From positions 46,632,628-46,696,627 of the forward strand of contig NC_135722.1 in the NCBI RefSeq assembly GCF_964656455.1: 64,000 nt of DNA, written 5' to 3'. The position numbers were made by a program, and so were the translations under genes. The notes below the pieces were generated by a model, which saw only the letters and a list, made by a program, of their open reading frames with translations, was not told the origin of the DNA and searched no databases. Below, piece by piece: positions 43,475 to 61,019 of this stretch. How positions within the stretch are numbered: the stretch's first letter is position 1; the number at the start of each line of letters is the position of its first letter. Origin of the DNA: Halichoerus grypus (taxonomy: Eukaryota; Chordata; Mammalia; Carnivora; Phocidae).

Positions 43475-43675
43475 TTTTTTTCCCTAAAAGATTTTATTTA
43501 TTTATTTGACAGACAGAGACACAGCGAGAGAGGGAACACAAGCAGGAGGAGTGGGAGAGGGAGAAGCACGCTTCCCGCAGAGCAGGGAGCCTGATGTGGG
43601 GCTCGATCCCAGGACCCGGGGATCATGACCTGAGCTGAAGGCAGACGCTTAATGACTGAGCCACCCAGGCACCCC
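43475..43675 (-). mobile_element. CAN-SINE, antisense, young
   Basis: Near-consensus reverse SINE with target duplication CTTTTCCATTT at 43464-43474 and 43676-43686. Confidence 0.94.
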
Positions 43676-43689
43676 CTTTTCCATTTCTA

Positions 43690-43880
43690 ATTTAATAAAA
43701 ATATCAGAGTTGGCAGGGACCTCAGAGATGATCTAGTCCAGCCCCTTTATTTTACAAGAGGAGGAAACTGGGATCCAGAGAGGAATTGAATTTATTCAAG
43801 ATCACATACTGCGTTCATGGAAGAGGCCAGATTGGGAGCCAGGCCTCTTGTCCCCTGGTCTGGTGTTCCTTCTGCAGTGC
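43690..43880 (-). mobile_element. MIR-type relic, antisense
   Basis: GGGACCTCAGAGATGATCTA, TTATTTTACAAGAGGAGGAA and AGATCACATACTGCGTTCAT follow the familiar reversed MIR-family pattern. Subfamily not certain. Confidence 0.6.
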
Positions 43881-43917
43881 CCCTTCCAGGACAGCCCCCC
43901 TCCTTCCTGTACTTCTT

Positions 43918-43975
43918 GGCATGCTCACATGCGCGCTTTCTGTCTCTCTCTCAAACAAATAAATCTTCTAAAAAA
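43918..43975 (+). mobile_element. CAN-SINE 3' tail only
   Basis: TGTCTCTCTCTCAAACAAAT and AAATCTTCTAAAAAA match the last ~50 bp of a sense SINE; the head is absent. Confidence 0.6.
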
Positions 43976-44205
43976 AGCCAAATATAATAATAATAATGAA
44001 AATTTTGAAATTTTGTGAGAATTACCAAAATGTGACACAAAGACATGAAGTGAGCAAATGCTGTTAGAAAAATGATGCCAGTAGACCTGCTTGACAGAGT
44101 TGCCATAGACCTTCAATTTGTAAAAAAAAAAAAAAAACCAGTATCTGTGAAGCACAATAAAGTGAAAGTGCAACAAAATGCGGTATGCTTGTGTTGTATC
44201 TAGGG
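43976..44205 (-). mobile_element. Tigger-type DNA transposon terminus
   Basis: Read in reverse, GCAATAAAGTGAA/CGGTATGC near 44180-44190 and the text CTTCAATTTGTAAAAAA, AAATGATGCCAGTAGACCTG, GTGAGAATTACCAAAATGTG match the terminal 200 bp of a TcMar-Tigger element as I remember it. No transposase remains. Adjoins the SINE tail, possibly a nested junction. Confidence 0.7.
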
Positions 44206-44334
44206 ATCCTAAGCATTCTGGGACATGTTCTTTACACATTCCCTTGGCTCTTTTGTAGCCCAGTTTGAGGCAAGAACAGGACCTGAGTCGTAGCTCCAAA
44301 TGGAAATACTGCTTCTGTGGATGCATGATGACAA

Positions 44335-44550
44335 CATGCTGGATCAGGAGCCAGAAAATTTGTTTTTCCTCCAGTCCTGACTTTGCCACTTGGTAACTAG
44401 GGCAAAGCATTTACCTACTCTGAATTTCAGTTTCCTTCTCTGTGATACCTTCCTTGGCTATCTAGTTGTTAGAGGATTAAATGAGATAATATGTATAAAA
44501 GTATAGCATCTGATACCTACTAAGTAGTTAATAAATATTCATGAAACACT
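44335..44550 (+). mobile_element. MIR, sense
   Basis: GACTTTGCCACTTGGTAACT, AGTTTCCTTCTCTGTGATAC, GAGGATTAAATGAGATAATA, then a TAAATATTCATGAAAC end: clear MIR. It ends about 90 bp before exon 14. Confidence 0.85.
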
Positions 44551-44642
44551 GTTACCAAAATAACCAACTATTTCCTGTACGAAGAGTCAGCTCGTTGGAT
44601 AGTCAGATCTCTCTTGGGACATGACCAGGTTTTTTGTTCTAG

Positions 44643-44727
44643 GAATACTTCTTGATTCAGAACGGAGGAAGTCTGATGCCAGCTCGGTAATGTCTCCCCT
44701 GAGAATCTCCCTCATTCAGGATATGAG
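44643..44727 (+). CDS. DENND5A: DENND5A exon 14: serine-rich loop of RUN1
   Basis: 85 bp. Acceptor GGTTTTTTGTTCTAG ends at 44642, donor GTCAGT at 44728 (GTCAGT is a weaker match to the donor consensus than most in this gene). Phase 1 in, phase 2 out. Encodes [20 protein letters not shown] to IQDM and part of Arg, residues about 841-868. ERRKSDASS looks like a basophilic-kinase site (inference). Confidence 0.95.
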
Positions 44728-44781
44728 GTCAGTCTGGGTTCATATATACTAAGCCACTAAAAGCCTGTTTTCAGTTGCTCC

Positions 44782-44946
44782 TTAGGTGTCTACTTTAAAT
44801 AGCAGGGTCTCAGTGACGTAGGCTTCTACAGCATCTCCATTAACCAGGAAGACCTCGTCATTGGTCTTGTGCTTCATGATGCAGTTGTAGAGCTGTATGA
44901 GCAGTTGAGTTTCCTCACATTTTTGGAGAATTATACTGGAGTATCA
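44782..44946 (-). other. Unexplained antisense open frame in intron 14
   Basis: Between two stops on the minus strand, 53 codons read with protein-like composition: IILQKCEETQLLIQLYNCIM and then KHKTNDEVFLVNGDAVEAYV. The same frame continues upstream through one TGA as VTIQLSKKPGKPWSL. I do not recognise it. It could be a fragment of a retrocopy or chance. No poly(A), target duplication or splice context was identified. Confidence 0.3.
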
Positions 44947-45151
44947 CAGGCTCCAGGGTTTGCCTGGTTTTTTTGAGAGCTGTATTGTCACCGCCCCCAC
45001 TCCCTGCCCCCTGCAAATTGTGGTGAGCCTTTCTGCAAAGCCACACGGAAGCCCAGGATTTAGAGAACAAGAGAGGTGGTTTGTCACCAGGATGGGATAG
45101 GATTGTCTCACCAGGCCTGCTTGGCTTTACAGGGGGAGGTATTGGTAGTGA

Positions 45152-48099
<2,948 letters not shown>

Positions 48100-48435
48100 C
48101 TGACTATTTAGGGCCTTCCTTCATTTGACTGTAGCCCAGCCTTTCAGCCTCATTGCTAACTGGTCATCTCCCTCAGCATTCAACTCCAGCCAAACTGGTT
48201 TCCATACCCTGTCCTCTTTCTTCTGCAAGATCTGTCTAAATTCGTGCTGTTCTTTAGGCCTCTCCTCATCTAGGATCATTGAGGCTTATGGCTCTTTAAA
48301 TTCCCACAGAGAGCCTTTCATGTGCAACTCATTATGGGCAGTCTTATACCATGGCCTTTACTTGATTTATTCACCTGGACTGTATTTGAGGATAGGTGTT
48401 CCCTCTCTAGCACCTGCACATCGTAGGCCCTGGAT
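48100..48435 (+). mobile_element. L2-type relic, sense
   Basis: AGCATTCAACTCCAGCCAAA, CTGGTTTCC, AGGCCTCTCCTCATCT and the late TTTGAGGATAGGTGTTCCCT, CTAGCACCTGCACATCGTAG follow the order of the L2 3' region. Confidence 0.6.
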
Positions 48436-49260
48436 GGTGAATTAATCTCTTGGGTGTACCTTATAGGTAAAACTTCAGAGATTTACTGAATCCATCTCAG
48501 TGATTGCAATCTTGGCAACCAGGACAGTTACCTTCTTTTTTCTCTGTGCTGAAGGCCTGTGCACTTGGCTCTTGGTGCCCCCTCTATTTGGGGAAGGTGT
48601 CATTGCTGTTGGAGAGGGTCTACAGTGTCAGGAAAAGGAGCTGGCCTTTGATGAGTAAGTGGGGGTGGGGATGGGGACGGGAGAAAGTTTGAAAAGAGAG
48701 GAAGGACATGATGTACGTAGCTCTTCCTTGTCTGTGACCTGGATCGTTCCCTTTATTGACTCAAGCTGTCCTGGGCTTACATTCACATTCAGAGCGGTGT
48801 TTTGACTCATGGGTCTTAGGTCTGCTGAGGGTCTGAGGCTGGCCCTGGTAATGATTGGGGTTCACAGACCTCCTGCCATTATTATTGCCACACCGCACAC
48901 TGGGGTGATGCCCCAGCTAGAAGCCTGAGAGGAACTGTGCCATCCCTGAGGGGTGACACTTCCAGCCCCCAGTTTAGGAAAGGGGATCCCGTGACTTCTG
49001 ACACTGCATTGTAGTAACATCAATGCTTGGACACAGGTGGAGTTTGGCTTTGTTGTTTCTGCTGTAGTTTCAGCCACTTTCCCTCTAGCCCTCATTTAGA
49101 TGGAGTAGCTGGCTTTGTTCCTTTTTTAGGTGACTCTATAAAGAACTTGAAGCTTGACGTCTTATTCTTCCCTTAGCTGTCTCCTTCCAGAACCGAGTAA
49201 TTCTAGCCTCTTTCCCCTCCTTTCGGCCGGGGGACTGATGTATTGCCTCCTCTCCGACAG
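48436..49260. other. Intron before exon 16
   Basis: 0.8 kb, no recognised element, with a GGGGTGGGGATGGGG run at 48661-48676; ends in TCCTCTCCGACAG. Confidence 0.5.
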
Positions 49261-49382
49261 AAAGTTGTACAAGCGCTATGCCTTCCTGCGCTGTGACGAC
49301 GAGAAGGAGCAGTTCCTCTATCACCTCCTCTCTTTCAATGCCGTCGATTACTTTTGCTTCACCAATGTCTTCACAACTATCC
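49261..49382 (+). CDS. DENND5A: DENND5A exon 16: end of RUN1
   Basis: 122 bp. Acceptor ends at 49260, donor GTGAGT at 49383. Phase 2 in, phase 1 out. Completes Lys, then [20 protein letters not shown] through [10 protein letters not shown], residues about 912-952. Ends almost exactly where RUN1 gives way to PLAT. Confidence 0.97.
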
Positions 49383-51326
<1,944 letters not shown>

Positions 51327-51445
51327 TGCCAGAACTTGGGAAAGCTCACTACAGTACAGATAGGCCATGATAACTCTGGGCTGTATGCCAAATGGCTGGT
51401 GGAGTATGTGATGGTCAGGAATGAGATCACAGGACATACCTACAA
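51327..51445 (+). CDS. DENND5A: DENND5A exon 18: PLAT
   Basis: 119 bp. Acceptor TTGGCTGTTCTTTCACAG ends at 51326, donor GTAAGT at 51446. Phase 0 in, phase 2 out. Encodes [20 protein letters not shown] through NEITGHTY, residues about 1002-1040. [12 protein letters not shown] is the typical PLAT core. Confidence 0.97.
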
Positions 51446-51833
51446 GTAAGTGTTCCCTCAGCTATGCCCTAAGATAGTGGGGCAAGGTATACCAGGGTTT
51501 GGGTTTGATGCCTGGGTATGTGGAGTTCTCAGGGAGACCTTTTCGGTCGTGGTAGACTATTTGGCTCTGCCTCATGCACCTGAAAAGAAATAGAAGGAGG
51601 GTTTTCCAAGCTAAGACGTATGATGTTGCTGTGCACAGGTTCCAGGCCACCCATCATTCAGGTGGCTTCCCCGATGATGCACAGTGGGATGGATGAGCAG
51701 GGCCTTGAGGGATCCCCAGCCTGGTTTCAGAGCCTGTCTCCAGGGATTGGCTTTTTGATGGCTTTTGCTGAGCAGCAAGGGGAAGGACACTGGAGGGGCT
51801 GGCAGCTCTGACAAGCCATTGCTTGACCTTTAG

Positions 51834-52015
51834 GTTCCCATGTGGTCGGTGGTTGGGGAAGGGCATAGATGATGGGAGCCTGGAGCGGGTCCTGGTTGGG
51901 GAATTGCTCACGTCCCAGCCTGAGGTGGATGAGAGGCCGTGCCGGACCCCGCCCCTGCAGCAGTCCCCCAGCGTCATCCGGAGGCTCGTTACCATCTCAC
52001 CCAACAACAAGCCCA
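51834..52015 (+). CDS. DENND5A: DENND5A exon 19: end of PLAT and linker
   Basis: 182 bp. Acceptor TTGCTTGACCTTTAG ends at 51833, donor GTAAGT at 52016. Completes Lys, then [20 protein letters not shown] through SPNNKP, phase 1 at the end, residues about 1041-1101. FPCGRWL closes the PLAT domain; the rest ([20 protein letters not shown]) is a proline/serine-rich linker to RUN2. Confidence 0.97.
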
Positions 52016-52859
<844 letters not shown>

Positions 52860-53237
52860 TGACATTGAGCAGATTCCTTCCTCAGGGGCCTCTGCCTTGG
52901 GTTACCCTGTTTTCCTTACACACTAATGACCCAGCAGAGTCCCAGGGCCTCTAATGAACAGTGTATATTCCTGTCGTCTTCTGGATTTGACTGGGTCTCC
53001 CTGAGCAATGGTCACTCTGGCTTTGTCCCTCTTGGGGGGACCCAGATCCATCCTCTCTTGTGCAGCTGTGCCCTGGGAGCTGCTCTGTGCCACTCACGTG
53101 CCAGGTGCTGGGGAGATAGACAAGGTCCCAGCCAGGCTCTTGCTGCCCCCCAGCTGTGGACTGTGGGTTTGGGGAAGCAGTGGCGGGAAGGCAGCTTGGC
53201 TGAGGCCAGCCTGGCGTTCTCTTATTTTTTTACATAG

Positions 53238-53471
<234 letters not shown>

Positions 53472-53831
53472 TGACTCTCAAATTAGATCTGTTTTTATTT
53501 GCTCTGGCTTTTCTTGATGGCTTAGAAACAAGTCCTCACACTTTTTCCTTGTAGATCCAAAAGGCCAGTTGATAGTATTTGGAGTCCAAGCCCTGTGATA
53601 TACCCACTTAGAGAATTTTCGTTGAAGAACCTTTTACCTCAAGAGTGTTTTTCTTTCTTCTTCTTTTTTTAATCTTCAGACTAGGGAAAGGACCATCTTT
53701 ATATCAAGGACCACATACAGAAATTTAAAACATGAGAATAGGGACCTTATATTTTGAAACGTGACCAGTGATGTCAGAACATTCCTGTTACATTAAGTTA
53801 CCTGCATCAACATGGAGAGACCCATGGCTAG

Positions 53832-54185
<354 letters not shown>

Positions 54186-54455
54186 TGAGGCCTTGGAGGC
54201 CCTTAATTTCCATGTACGAAGCATATGTGTGGGGATATGGAGGGGTGGGGATGAGAGTGTGTGGGGGCCCATTTTGATGGGAAGGAATAAAACCATTCCA
54301 CTGGTGAAATTTGAAGCAGAGTCTTATCAAGTCATTCCTTCAACAACCATTCGAATGCGCCAGGCATTATGGAAGGCAGGGGGAATGAGCCGAATAAAAC
54401 ATGGTCCCTACCATTTAAAAGTTTACTTGTCCTGGTTAAATACAGTATAAAGCAG

Positions 54456-54673
54456 GGGCGCCTGGGTGGCTCAGTCGTTAAGCGTCTGCCTTCAGCTCAG
54501 GTCATGATTCCCGGGTCCTGGGATCGAGCCCCACATCAGGCTCCCTGCTCCGCATGAAGCCTGCTTCTCCCTCTCCCGCTCCCCCTGCTTGTGTTCCCTC
54601 TCTTGCTGTGTCTCTCTCTGTCAAATAAATAAATAAAATCCTTAAAAAAAAAAAAAAAACATACATACATACA
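54456..54673 (+). mobile_element. CAN-SINE, sense, young, with (CATA)n tail
   Basis: Near-consensus sense SINE. A perfect 15-bp target duplication TACAGTATAAAGCAG lies at 54441-54455 and 54674-54688. Between poly(A) and the right copy are four CATA units, a microsatellite seeded at the A-tail. Confidence 0.96.
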
Positions 54674-54688
54674 TACAGTATAAAGCAG

Positions 54689-55805
<1,117 letters not shown>

Positions 55806-55943
55806 CCTCCCGGCACCAGCCAACAGCAGGACCGAGAGACTCGCCCTGCAGCTCCGACCCTTCTTCCCAAGGGATTTAAGCAAGTTGTGCAGGAGACAGA
55901 GAGATGTACATTCACTGTAAAAAGAAAAGTAGAGGATTTTTGG

Positions 55944-55949
55944 AATAAA
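55944..55949 (+). promoter_or_regulatory. DENND5A: Proximal poly(A) signal AATAAA
   Basis: Canonical hexamer 139 bp after the stop, followed by T-rich and TG-containing sequence (TTATTTGCTGATTTGC). Would give a very short 3' UTR. Confidence 0.6.
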
Positions 55950-56019
55950 TAATCTATTTTAGAGTTTATTTGCTGATTTGCTTTTTACACACTTTCATGT
56001 GAAAGAGTGCTAGGGAGAG

Positions 56020-56160
56020 GGAGACGAGGTTGGTGCCGCTTATTTTGAAGCTGGCGCCCTCCCTCGCCACGGCCGCGTGCTGGGAGCCTGCGGCCTCCCC
56101 GGACTGAGCCTGCGGCGCGCAGGGGCGGGCAGTTCTGCTGCCTCACCCCCGCCTGGGCAT
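56020..56160. other. CpG-rich block in the 3' UTR
   Basis: About 14 CpG dinucleotides in 140 bp (for example CTCGCCACGGCCGCG and TGCGGCGCGC), while the flanks are AT-rich and CpG-poor. It lies between the two poly(A) signals. Confidence 0.85.
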
Positions 56161-56629
56161 GAGGCCATCCCACGTTGTTTTTAAACTAATGTTTTCTATA
56201 TTAACATTGTTCTGGATATTTGGCTTTCACGGGCCACACACAGGTGTGCTGAGCAGGAAGCCCCAAGCTCCAATCAAAGGGATTTTTAGTAGTGCCTCTG
56301 CAAGCACCGATGAGTCAGTCCCACATCTTTTCTTTTTCTGTCAGTATTATTTGGAACGGAGACATGCCAGGATGCACCATCGTGCAGAAGATCACATTTC
56401 CTCTTGGCACACAGCTGCACAGAAGTAAACATAAGCATGTTTTAACAGGTTTTCTTTTTTTTTTCCTCTTATTTATTTAACCCTCCATTGTGTGTTTTAA
56501 ATCTTTTTCTTTTCTTTTTTCTTTTTTTTTAAGGAAGGAAGAAGCTTGTCACAGTCTAACTGGCTATGTTATTATTGTTAAATTTATGTTGTTTTGCAAC
56601 CTAGAAACCAGCTACAGTATGGCCCACTT

Positions 56630-56635
56630 AATAAA
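56630..56635 (+). promoter_or_regulatory. DENND5A: Distal poly(A) signal AATAAA
   Basis: Canonical hexamer with a GGGGGTTTGTGAGCAGTGGG downstream element about 45 bp later; the more convincing main signal. Confidence 0.7.
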
Positions 56636-56867
56636 ACACCTGAAACAAAACTGCATGGATCCCTGACTTTTATGGGGGTTTGTGAGCAGTGGGTGGCAGG
56701 GGTGCCGTTTGGTCCATGTGAGTGTGAGAAGCTGTAGCATTGCCTTGGCTCCTTCCTCAACTGCCCAGGGTGCCCCTCCCCCCAGGGCCTGGTGTCTCCT
56801 GGGTCCTTCCTGCTGCAGCACCAGGAGCTTTCATAGTTCATGACTCAAATGGCGCTTTGAGAAGGAT

Positions 56868-58430
56868 GCACATAAGTGTTATTTTCCCACTCCACAGAAG
56901 AGGAGGCTGAGGCACAGAGGGGAAGGGACCTGGCCAAGGTTGCAAAGGTTGTCAGTTGACAGACAAGATGGGGTATTTCTTGAAGGGTAAGGAAGACCAG
57001 GTGTGGGAACATAGGGTACATGAGATGCTATCTTCCTTCAGGATAAAAAAAATTTCTTGAGAGAAGCATTTGTTTTTCCCAAGATGGTATATAGTAGAGC
57101 TTTATGAGGGTCTGGGAACCAGCTTGCTTCAGTTTTATTCTTCAACCAAGCTACTTTTGCAGGAAGTTCCAGAAGTGTGGCTTGGTCAGATAGAGAACCT
57201 CAAACCAATTAATGTTCTCTTTTATGCTTCCCTGATTTTGCCTGTATGTTCTCCCTGCCTGGATGGAATGCCTCCCCTGGTGCCTACTTCCTGTTCATTG
57301 TTCAAGGTCACTTTAGGAGTCACCCACTATGAAGCCTTCCCTAATCCTCCGTGGGCACATTTAATCATTCTGTCACTGTGCTCCTGTAGTTGCTTAGATG
57401 CTCGTACCTCCTCTCTGGGTTGTTGCTTTCATGTGGGGCCCACTCCCTAGGCTCTGAGCCCCTGGAGGGTCCGCAGAGGGTCTCTCACTCATCTCCATCC
57501 CTGGTGACTGGCTGGCGGTGAGTGCCCAGGTAAGGCTTTTTGAAGAGGCGAAAGGAGTGGGAGGCTTTGAGGACAGCTGCAGTGCCATATCCTGCCAGCA
57601 GGGAGCGTGAGTGGGCCACGGGAGTCTGCAGGTTTTTGGAAGCTGGGGAGGTAGGTGGTGAGGGCGAAGGGAGATTCCTGGCTGGGCAAGAAGGGCAGCA
57701 TAGAACTCGCTGCATGTATGTCTGTTGTGGGCCTAGGCCAGAGATGACCTTAAGCCAGGTCCTTTACACACACACTTCTCCCTTTTCCTCATACCTCTGC
57801 AACGCAAATGTAGATTATCACTGGTTTATAGGTGAGGAAATTGAATGACCGAGAAGTTTAGTCACTTGCCCAAGGCTACACATCCGATAAGTAGTTTGCA
57901 TGGAGAACTGTCTCACTCCAAGCTTGTGGCTTTTCCACCGACAGCTACTACTTTGCTTGATTCCGGTCTCTGCTCAGATGTCCTCAGAGAGACCCACCCT
58001 GACCACTCTAAAACACTAACAAGTCCCATCAGTCACTTTTATCCCCTTATTCTACTTTATTTTCCTTCCTAACACCTGCAACCGTTGTACTAATTATTCG
58101 CTGATTCTAAATCTTGGATTTATGAGGGAAGGACAAAATCCATTCACAAAGTAGCAACTGGCTACTTCCCCAGTAACTATCTGTGGAATAAATGAATTCA
58201 TTGGCGGTGGTTAAGATGACAGACTATGGGCCCAAAAGTCCTTCCGTTAAACCTTGCACTGCTAATGTGACCCAGAGCAAGCTACTGAATTCCTGAACCT
58301 CCATTTACTCACATCTTAAGATGGGAATGCTAGTAGTACCTGCATCAAAGGGTGCTTGTGATTGCGACCTGACTACGCATACGTCTGGAACAGGGTCAGG
58401 TGTGCAGTAAGCGCTAGATGAATCTTGGTG
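56868..58430. mobile_element. Cluster of MIR and L2 relics
   Basis: Order: reversed MIR 56868-56965 (AGAGGAGGCTGAGGCACAGA); sense L2 57210-57535 (CTCCCTGCCTGGATGGAATG, GAAGCCTTCCCTAATCCTCC); reversed MIR 57745-57895 (TAGGTGAGGAAATTGAATGA); sense L2 57955-58200 (GTCTCTGCTCAGATGTCCTC); sense MIR 58201-58430 (GTGACCCAGAGCAAGCTACT). All are old and short. Confidence 0.7.
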
Positions 58431-59880
58431 GTTGTTACTGCCCTGCTGTATCAAGCCCTGGCTCCTGACTGAGACCCAGACCCCTGGTCCTCAAGGAACT
58501 CAGAGGCAAGTGCTGCTGTGGGGGAGTATGACACCAGGGAAGGTAGTGACCATAACGAGCTGTGCTTAGGGCGGTAGGGGATTGTCAGAGGGAGTGGGTG
58601 TCGCAGGTAGCAAGAACAGCGTGAGCAAAGGCGTGCAGATGTGAAGGAGCCAGCCAGATTGTGACGCTCAGGGAAGTCTAGTGCCAGAGTCAAGTCTGAG
58701 ACGGGGAGGGGAGCAGATTTGTGGGCTCCTTGGCGGTGAACTTTGCCGGTGCTCGGTAGATGTGGACTGAAGGAAAGACCACATGCTGCCGGCACCACGT
58801 CACCAGAGCCGTGTCACCTGGGTGTGGCATTCTTAGTGCACACTTCCACCTGTGAAGACGAGTCCTGCTGCTTTGGGCCCTCCTGGGACGTGAGACATGG
58901 AAACCTGTGGTCAGAGCACAACTGCCCGGCTGAGGCGTGGCAACGGTGTGTCTCGAGTGCAGTGTGTGGCCTGAAAATCGCAGACAACACACAACCGACT
59001 CACCCCATGGCGGGGCCTTATGTCTCAGGGAATAAGGGGAGGAGTCTCTTTTAGGTAACCTAGCAGTGCTTCTCCTTTATCTTCTTCCAGCTTTTAGTGC
59101 TGCTTACTGGAGCCAGTGCTCATGGCAGTTAGAGCTAAATGACCCTTTCTATATGTGGTCTTGTACCTACAGAACTTGTACAACTGACCAGTCGGTCATG
59201 GCTCTGTGTGGTGGGTGTTATGTGCTTAGTTATGTGCTTTAGTGGAGGGTGCTGGCAGCCTCAGTCAGCCGAAGGAGTGCAGGAGCAACACCCTTTCCAG
59301 GAGACGTTGCTGAGAAGGTGAGTGTCAGTCATGTTTTAGAAATCGAGGCTCTCTTGGGACCATCTCTCTCTCTGCTCCTTCTCACAGCTGATTCTGCTGT
59401 GAATGCCTCACTTTCTACTGTGTTTTGTTTTATAATCTGCAAATCCTTTTTGGAAGGATGTGTGATTTAGGAGAACAGGCGTGTTTAGTAGCTCAGTATT
59501 TCAAGGACGCTTGAGTCAACTGCCTCTCCAGCAGCCCTGGGTAGATCAAGTGCATTCAGTTCAAGTGCTGCTTGCTTTGGCTTTTGCACCTGCTCTAATT
59601 CAGGGCTTCTCAGACTCTGAGATTTCAGGGACTGATAAATAAACAAGCATGCAACTGAACTCAGTGAATTATTACAGAGTGAGCAGCCGCCTCCTTCCTT
59701 CCAACTTTGTGACCTTTATATTAACCACTTCCTTGAGTTTCTTTATTGTTTTATCACCCAAGTGTACATCCCTACACACTATAGAAATCAAATTGGTTTC
59801 CTTTTTAACTTGATACATCTATTAAGTCTCTTTTCATCTAAAGGGCTCCCTCTACTCCTTTCTTTTCCTTACAGTTTGTC
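58431..59880. other. Intergenic sequence without recognised feature
   Basis: 1.45 kb downstream of DENND5A, GC-richer to about 59050. Short frames on both strands have no recognisable product; no CpG island, RNA or young repeat seen. Confidence 0.5.
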
Positions 59881-60650
59881 TCTTGAAGAACCTGGGCTGT
59901 ATGATCTGTGGTTTCCCACAGCCTGGGTTTTGCTAATTTCATGCTGGTGGTGCAGTTCAGTGTGCTCCTTTATCCCTTGCATTCCCTGTAAATCAGCAAC
60001 TGTATTCCCTGTAAAACAGCAAAAAATCCAGGGACCTGATTTGCCTCCGGACTGATCCCTTTGAGGAGACTCTAGGTTGTGGTGTACTCATTTATCAGGA
60101 GGCACATCATGTCTGGTGTTCACTTTTTTTGGTGTTAGCAGCTATCATCCTGTAAGTAGTTCACAGGGGTGGGGGGGGGTTGCAACATGGGGATATTCTA
60201 ATCTATCATTTTGTTTCATTTATTAGGTGGAATAATTTTATAAGGAGATGCTGCCCTTCGTGTATTTGATTTCTCAGTAGAGTTTATAGGAAAGGCAGGG
60301 TAAGTGCTTAATTCTTTACTTCTGTTAACTTTTAAGATAATGTACTGACTGGTTCCCGGTTATCCTCAGAAGGTGGCTATCTTTTAAAAACATTGTAATG
60401 AACTCATGGACTTAACGTGTATTTGATGAGTTTCATTCCATTGCAGTTATTATCTTTATTGTCCCATTTTGGCAGTTGGAAACCTCTTCAAATTGCTTCC
60501 CGAGTTGTTTAACATGAACTTGGTAGTTGCTTTGTGGAATTTCAAGATGTCCCAGGCTCATCTTTTACATTTTCTGTCTCAGGCTTGGAATCAGCTATTT
60601 GTATAAGAATCCCTGGGTTCTGCATATGTTTTACCCATTCCCGCCTCCTC
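59880..60650. mobile_element. Ancient L1M-type non-coding fragment
   Basis: TTTCCCACAGCCTGGGTTTT, GTCCCATTTTGGCAGTTGGA and CAGGCTTGGAATCAGCTATT follow the same consensus as the fragment at 345-1560 but cover its other half. Subfamily not certain. Confidence 0.55.
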
Positions 60651-61019
60651 CTGTTGTTCAGGCTCAACTATCTCTGCCAAGAGTGACTCTTGTCTGCTGG
60701 TCCTCAGACATAGGAAGTCCAGAATACGCGGGTGGCAGGTGCTGCTTGTGGCTCAGTGCACTAGGACCTACAGAATGTAGCCCTGGGAACTAGCACAGTG
60801 TCCCTCAGTGGGTGCTTGGAAGTAATGATAAGTGTGGCCACTCCTCCTTCTGCCTCTTGGTTCCTAGACCCATGTGTTCTTCCTTAGGGACGTAGCCCCA
60901 CATAAAAGTCTCTGATGTAATGCAAATCCTAGATCCTGAAGGATGGCACCCAGCTCTTACAGATTCCTGCCTCAGACTATTGAAGCCACTGGTTCAGTTG
61001 TGCCGTCAGTGGGCCATTC

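Larger units (their letters stand above)
55806..56650 (+). other. DENND5A: DENND5A 3' UTR
   Basis: Starts after the TGA. Contains a first AATAAA at 55944-55949, a CpG-rich block at about 56020-56160, a U-rich stretch with an ATTTATTTA (AU-rich element type) near 56471, and a second AATAAA at 56630-56635 followed by GT-rich sequence, giving a likely cleavage site near 56650. End position is inferred; no transcript data. Confidence 0.75.
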
